NCBI GenBank assembly: GCA_002340305.1
Contig: DDLU01000142.1
Location: forward strand, 1-17,364
DNA length: 17,364 bases
Reading direction: 5' to 3'
Source of the DNA: Desulfovibrio sp. UBA2564
GTDB taxonomy: Bacteria; Desulfobacterota; Desulfovibrionia; Desulfovibrionales; Desulfovibrionaceae
The notes under the pieces are model-generated. The model was not told where the DNA came from, did no database searches, and was given only the letters and a program-made list of their open reading frames with translations. Made by a program: the position numbers and the translations under genes. The stretch's first letter is position 1; each line of letters starts with the position of its first letter. This document shows, piece by piece, positions 14,111 through 17,364 of this stretch.

Positions 14111-14197
14111 CCTATTCGTTATTTTTTTTAGCTTTTTATGGAACGGGGTCCGTTAGAGCTTTGACGTTATCCAATAGTTGATGTTAAACCGTTGGTT

Positions 14198-15163
14198 ATG
14201 GACAATAATAAGGATCACGGCCTATTGGGGCTGGCAAAGCATAGAGCTATTCTGGTTTCTCCCGATAGCTCCCTGAGCGACTTGTTGCATGAAATCTGGC
14301 CTGAGGATGTGCTGGAATTCACCTGCTATACTCAAGCACGTGGTGCGGTGGAAGATTTGTTTAATGATCCGCCGGACCTTCTTATTGTCGATAGCAGGGT
14401 GGAAGATGTTCCTGCTCAGGAATTGGCGCGGTTGGTCAAGAGTGAGAATGTTTACCGCCAGCTTCCGGTTATCATCTGCCTTGATGATACTGACATGCAG
14501 AAGCCTTGGGATTGGAATAAGGTAGAGGTTGACGATTTTCTGGTTCGCCCGTTTTTCCTGCCTGTTGTGCGTGAAAGGGTGAATCTTACTCTTTGCCGTG
14601 CTTTGCGCGCGCTGGATGCCAACCCGCTTTCCAAGCTCCCGGGCAATACTTCCATCATTCAGAGAATTCAGACTCTAATTGATCGCAAGCAGGATTTTGC
14701 CCTTGCTTATTGTGACCTCGATTACTTCAAGTCCTTTAATGATAAGTATGGCTTTTCACGCGGCGATGAAGTGCTGATGATGAGTGCCCGGATCATCGTC
14801 AATACTGTGCGCAGTTTTGCCGGAGAGCAGACATTTGTAGGTCATGTGGGCGGTGACGACTTTGTGGTAATCACTTCGCCGGATATTATTGAAGAGGTCT
14901 GCCAGCGAATCATTTTTTCTTTCGACGGTATCGTTCCTAATTTTTATGACATGGAAGACCGCCAGCGGAAATCCATCGTCTCCACTGATCGTCAGGGTAA
15001 TGTTCAGACCTTCCCTTTGATGGCTATTTCTATTGCTGTAGTTTTCAACTTTGACGGCAAGATGAAACACTATGGTGAGGCCTCTGCAATCGCCATGGGC
15101 TTGAAGAAAAAAGCCAAGGAAGACCCCAAGAGCAGCTATGTTCTCGATCGTAGACATAAGTAA
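14198..15163 (+). CDS. Degenerate receiver - GGDEF (GGDDF) signalling protein
   Basis: The 321-residue protein joins a receiver-like domain (about 15-135) to a GGDEF domain (about 145-318). The receiver keeps a candidate phosphoacceptor D65 in IVDSR, but has SPD where an acidic pair is usual and R117-P118 where Lys-Pro is invariant. The GGDEF domain retains the metal/substrate segment DLDYFKSFNDKYGFSRGDE (173-191), and the signature reads GGDDF (218-222). The RxxD inhibitory site five residues before it is absent. Whether it makes cyclic di-GMP is therefore uncertain. I prefer the ATG at 14198 over a TTG two codons earlier. Neither has a convincing ribosome site. The 3' end overlaps the recombinase gene by 26 bases. 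Confidence 0.9.
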   Translation: MDNNKDHGLLGLAKHRAILVSPDSSLSDLLHEIWPEDVLEFTCYTQARGAVEDLFNDPPDLLIVDSRVEDVPAQELARLVKSENVYRQLPVIICLDDTDMQKPWDWNKVEVDDFLVRPFFLPVVRERVNLTLCRALRALDANPLSKLPGNTSIIQRIQTLIDRKQDFALAYCDLDYFKSFNDKYGFSRGDEVLMMSARIIVNTVRSFAGEQTFVGHVGGDDFVVITSPDIIEEVCQRIIFSFDGIVPNFYDMEDRQRKSIVSTDRQGNVQTFPLMAISIAVVFNFDGKMKHYGEASAIAMGLKKKAKEDPKSSYVLDRRHK

Positions 15164-16097
15164 GGACCTGCCGGAGTCGGTTCAGGTTTTTATGACCTAT
15201 CTGGATGTTGAAAAACGTTCATCCAACGCGACTTTGCGCTCATATGCCAAGGATCTCACTCAATTCGAAGAATTTCTGGAAAGCCGCAAGCGGTCTCTTG
15301 CCAGTCCGGAGAAAGTGAGTCCCGATCATGTTCGTGGATTTTTAGCTAAGCTGCATGCTCAGCGTTTGGCGAAATCGACCATGTCCCGAAAGCTTTCTTC
15401 GTTGCGCTCATTTTTTAAATACATGACCAGACATCGTTTTATTAAAAATGATCCAATGGTCGGGATTAGGAACCCCAAGCAGGAAATCCGCCACCCCCGT
15501 TCCTTGAATGTGGATCAGGCTGTAAATTTGCTGGATGCCCAAGTTGGAGGTGAACCTGCGGATAAGCGTGATCTTGCCTTAGCTGAGATGCTTTATGGCT
15601 CAGGTTTGCGTGTCAGCGAAGCGATTACGCTGGATTTGTTTGATGTAGATACATCAAGCGGGGTAGTCCGTGTTTCCGGTAAAGGGAATAAAGAACGTCT
15701 TTCTCCGTTAAGTGATGCCGCCGGCAAAGCGGTAAATGATTATCTGGCGGTGCGTGATGAACTGGGACCTTCGCTGGAGGAGCAGGCACTTTTTGTTGGT
15801 AATCGCGGGGCGCGCATTAATCGTAGGCAGGTCAATCGCATTCTTGCACGTATGGCAGAAAGTGCCGGACTACATGAAGGTGTGCATCCGCATATGCTGC
15901 GTCATAGTTTTGCATCACATATGCTGCAATCAGGTGCTGACATGCGTTCTGTGCAGGAACTTCTCGGTCATGAGCATTTGAGCACCACGCAGCGATACAC
16001 CCACTTAAACCTGCAACAGATTATGAATGTGTACGATAAGGCGCATCCGCTGGCAGGTAATCAGTCACCGGATTCAGATGGAGAGAAAAAGGAATAG
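15138..16097 (+). CDS. xerC: Tyrosine recombinase, XerC type
   Basis: Xer recombinases resolve chromosome dimers at dif during division. This 319-residue protein has the N-terminal SAM-like core-binding domain (about 12-98) and the C-terminal catalytic domain (about 118-305). The full active-site set is visible: R158 in GSGLRVSE, K182 in SGKGNKER, H252 and R255 in HPHMLRHSFASH, H278 in LGHEHLSTTQ and nucleophile Y287 in RYTHL. The C-terminal VYDKAHP matches XerC better than XerD. It is a housekeeping-like enzyme and not obviously an integrase, since no phage genes or att repeats are seen. The ATG lies 26 bases inside the preceding gene. AAGAG (15129-15133) is a weak ribosome site, so coupling is likely. 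Confidence 0.93.
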   Translation: MFSIVDISKDLPESVQVFMTYLDVEKRSSNATLRSYAKDLTQFEEFLESRKRSLASPEKVSPDHVRGFLAKLHAQRLAKSTMSRKLSSLRSFFKYMTRHRFIKNDPMVGIRNPKQEIRHPRSLNVDQAVNLLDAQVGGEPADKRDLALAEMLYGSGLRVSEAITLDLFDVDTSSGVVRVSGKGNKERLSPLSDAAGKAVNDYLAVRDELGPSLEEQALFVGNRGARINRRQVNRILARMAESAGLHEGVHPHMLRHSFASHMLQSGADMRSVQELLGHEHLSTTQRYTHLNLQQIMNVYDKAHPLAGNQSPDSDGEKKE

Positions 16098-16155
16098 ATA
16101 TTTGTAAATGAGTGTGTTAAGCAAAAGTTAACTTAGCAATTCTGGAGGAAATTCA

Positions 16156-16683
16156 ATGAAGAAACAGACCGCAGCGGCAGTTACTAATGCTATTAATGAC
16201 AAGAGTGAAGACGCTCGTAAAGATGCCCTGTATGAGATTCGCAGCTTAAAAAAAGATCTGGCCCAGCTTGAAAAAGAGCTTTCCTCCAAAAAATGTGTGA
16301 TCGAAGATCCGGCTTTTGATTTGGTCCACAGTGCTTTTGAAATTTTTCGCCACACTCAGGTTATGGCTGAGAACCGTAAACTGACTGTACAGATTGATGA
16401 AAGTCTTGAGAAAGCATCCTATAAGGATTATCTTGATTCCAAGGGCGCACGTATCTTAAAAAAGCCTGAAGGCTGGCACTGGATTTCTCCTCAGGGCGAG
16501 ATGCATTATCTCGGTGAAGGAGCTGATACTCAGGCGGCAGCGGAAAAGCTTGAATCCTTGATCACAAAGCGCAAAAAGCCTGCTGCAAAGAAAGCCGCAC
16601 CGAAAAAGGCAACCCCCAAGAAAGAGGGTGCACCGAAAGAAGAGTCTGTAAAAGAAGAGAAGAAAGCGGTTGAAAAGAAGTAG
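16156..16683 (+). CDS. Small protein with helical core and lysine/alanine-rich tail, function unknown
   Basis: I do not recognise this 175-residue protein. Residues about 15-45 look like a coiled coil (ALYEIRSLKKDLAQLEKEL). Residues 48-135 form a compact part containing GWHWISPQGEMHYLG (106-120). The tail from 136 is almost wholly K, A, P, E and T with repeated PAAKK / PKKAT units, like the DNA-binding tails of bacterial histone H1-like proteins. That suggests nucleic acid contact, but the globular part is not an obvious DNA-binding fold. GGAGGAA (16143-16149) is a strong ribosome site seven bases before the ATG. It follows xerC by 58 bases and ends before the bidirectional terminator. Confidence 0.85.
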   Translation: MKKQTAAAVTNAINDKSEDARKDALYEIRSLKKDLAQLEKELSSKKCVIEDPAFDLVHSAFEIFRHTQVMAENRKLTVQIDESLEKASYKDYLDSKGARILKKPEGWHWISPQGEMHYLGEGADTQAAAEKLESLITKRKKPAAKKAAPKKATPKKEGAPKEESVKEEKKAVEKK

Positions 16684-16754
16684 GAACTAATATTTCAGTA
16701 CATCAAGAGTGAGTTTCGTAAAATGCGAAGCTCTACTAATAAAGCCCCAAACAA

Positions 16755-16788
16755 AAAGGCGTTCTACCGATCAGTAGAACGCCTTTCT
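16755..16788. terminator. Bidirectional terminator between convergent genes
   Basis: A perfect 13-bp stem pairs 16755-16767 with 16774-16786 around the loop CGATCA. The plus-strand side ends in TTTCT and the minus-strand side in a T5 run (A's at 16753-16757). It sits between the stop of the plus-strand gene at 16683 and the stop of the minus-strand gene at 16811, so it can serve both transcripts. Confidence 0.9.
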
Positions 16789-16810
16789 AATATTCTATGG
16801 AGAAGTCAGC

Positions 16811-17364
16811 TTAACGGGCGACAGCGCGGTCGAATTCAGATTTAAGATCAGAGATGAGCTGCTTAACAGAGATGATTTTTTCGGTTCTCCAAGCATTGGA
16901 ACCTGCAAATGCAAAACCGTTTTTCAACTTACCACGCTGGGCATTGATCAGCGCAGCGGCGATGCAGTAAGGGCTTTTTTCAACTTTGCAGCTTTTGATG
17001 CAATGGAATGGGCATTTGAAGGGTGATTTCTTGCCATCGGTTACAGCTTGCAGAAAATCGTTGTTTACTGCTCTGCCCGGGAGTCCTACGGGACTCTGTA
17101 TGATTGCCATATCGTCTTTAGTGGAATTCACATAAGCCTGTTTGAATTCTTCATCAGCATCGCATTCGTGGGTTGCGACAAAGCGGGTGCCCATCTGCAC
17201 GCCTGCAGCACCCATGTCGAGGTATTTGCTGATGTCTTCACCAGAGTAAACACCGCCGGCAGCAATAACCGGAATATTGCGTCCTGCTTTTTCTTCGAAA
17301 GGCTTAACTGCCTTGATTACTTCGGGGAGAATGCTTTCGAGTGCGAATTTGGGATCGTTGAGCT
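16811..17364 (-). CDS. Nitronate monooxygenase / FabK-like flavin oxidoreductase, C-terminal part
   Basis: The last 183 codons of a minus-strand gene whose 5' end lies beyond the right edge. In the partial numbering, VIAAGGVYSGEDISKYLDMG (32-51) followed by GVQMGTRF (54-61) is the FMN-phosphate-binding segment of the nitronate monooxygenase / enoyl-ACP reductase II TIM-barrel family. Members use FMN to oxidise nitronates or reduce enoyl-ACP; which applies cannot be told from the C-terminus. After the barrel come four cysteines at 117, 121, 125 and 133 (C-x3-C-x3-C-x7-C), possibly a metal or Fe-S site. An FAFAGSNAW segment and a helical end follow. The TAA is at 16811-16813, just before the shared terminator. 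Confidence 0.88.
   Translation of the reverse strand, partial: LNDPKFALESILPEVIKAVKPFEEKAGRNIPVIAAGGVYSGEDISKYLDMGAAGVQMGTRFVATHECDADEEFKQAYVNSTKDDMAIIQSPVGLPGRAVNNDFLQAVTDGKKSPFKCPFHCIKSCKVEKSPYCIAAALINAQRGKLKNGFAFAGSNAWRTEKIISVKQLISDLKSEFDRAVAR

Noticed and set aside
14142..14154. Small hairpin AACGG-GGT-CCGTT after the HDOD gene as a terminator
   Set aside because: The stem is only 5 bp and has no T run after it; the T-rich stretch lies before it.
14161..14189. TTGACG-N17-TTAAAC as a promoter giving a leaderless GGDEF mRNA
   Set aside because: The -35 matches well but the -10 matches only three of six bases, and it would place the start almost on the ATG. Chance in AT-rich DNA is as likely.
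1..17364. CRISPR arrays, insertion sequences, toxin-antitoxin or phage-defence modules
   Set aside because: No regularly spaced direct repeats, transposase motifs or defence-gene signatures were seen on either strand.

Overview
The window looks like chromosomal DNA from a marine sulfate reducer of the Desulfovibrionales (Desulfovibrio / Maridesulfovibrio type). This rests on protein style and on gene order. A cheB - HEAT repeat - cheR - parA - cheW - cheY - cheA run, followed by a TPR lipoprotein, dprA, HDOD, GGDEF and xerC genes, resembles the Desulfovibrio vulgaris arrangement as I remember it. No database search was possible, so the taxon is an inference.

Left edge (1-561): a minus-strand tRNA-Pro(CGG) with encoded CCA and its own terminator, then an AT-rich control region of about 360 bases upstream of cheB. 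That region holds overlapping sigma28-like and sigma70-like promoter matches and a small AT-rich hairpin.

Chemotaxis operon (562-9416, plus strand): cheB (GTG start), a 642-residue HEAT-repeat protein, cheR, a ParA-type ATPase, a CheW with a long N-terminal extension, cheY and a 992-residue CheA. Junctions are tight or overlapping, and a strong terminator closes the run at 9444-9480. CheR and CheB would set receptor methylation, CheA-CheW would form the kinase array, and CheY would carry the output. The ParA-CheW pair suggests active cellular positioning of the array, and the HEAT protein is a candidate scaffold. CheA has two intact Hpt domains and a third that has lost its phosphorylatable histidine. 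No receptor, CheZ, CheC, CheX or CheD gene is in the window.

Middle (9486-10518, minus strand): an unrecognised protein with about eight membrane segments, with its own terminator. It diverges from the next block.

Second plus-strand block (10725-16786): an outer-membrane-type TPR lipoprotein with a good promoter, dprA (TTG start), a small stand-alone domain like the N-terminus of HD-GYP proteins abutting an HDOD gene, a degenerate receiver-GGDEF protein, a XerC-like recombinase overlapping it, and a small protein with a lysine/alanine-rich tail. It ends at a bidirectional terminator. Right edge (16811-17364, minus strand): the C-terminal part of a nitronate monooxygenase / FabK-like flavoprotein with a four-cysteine motif.
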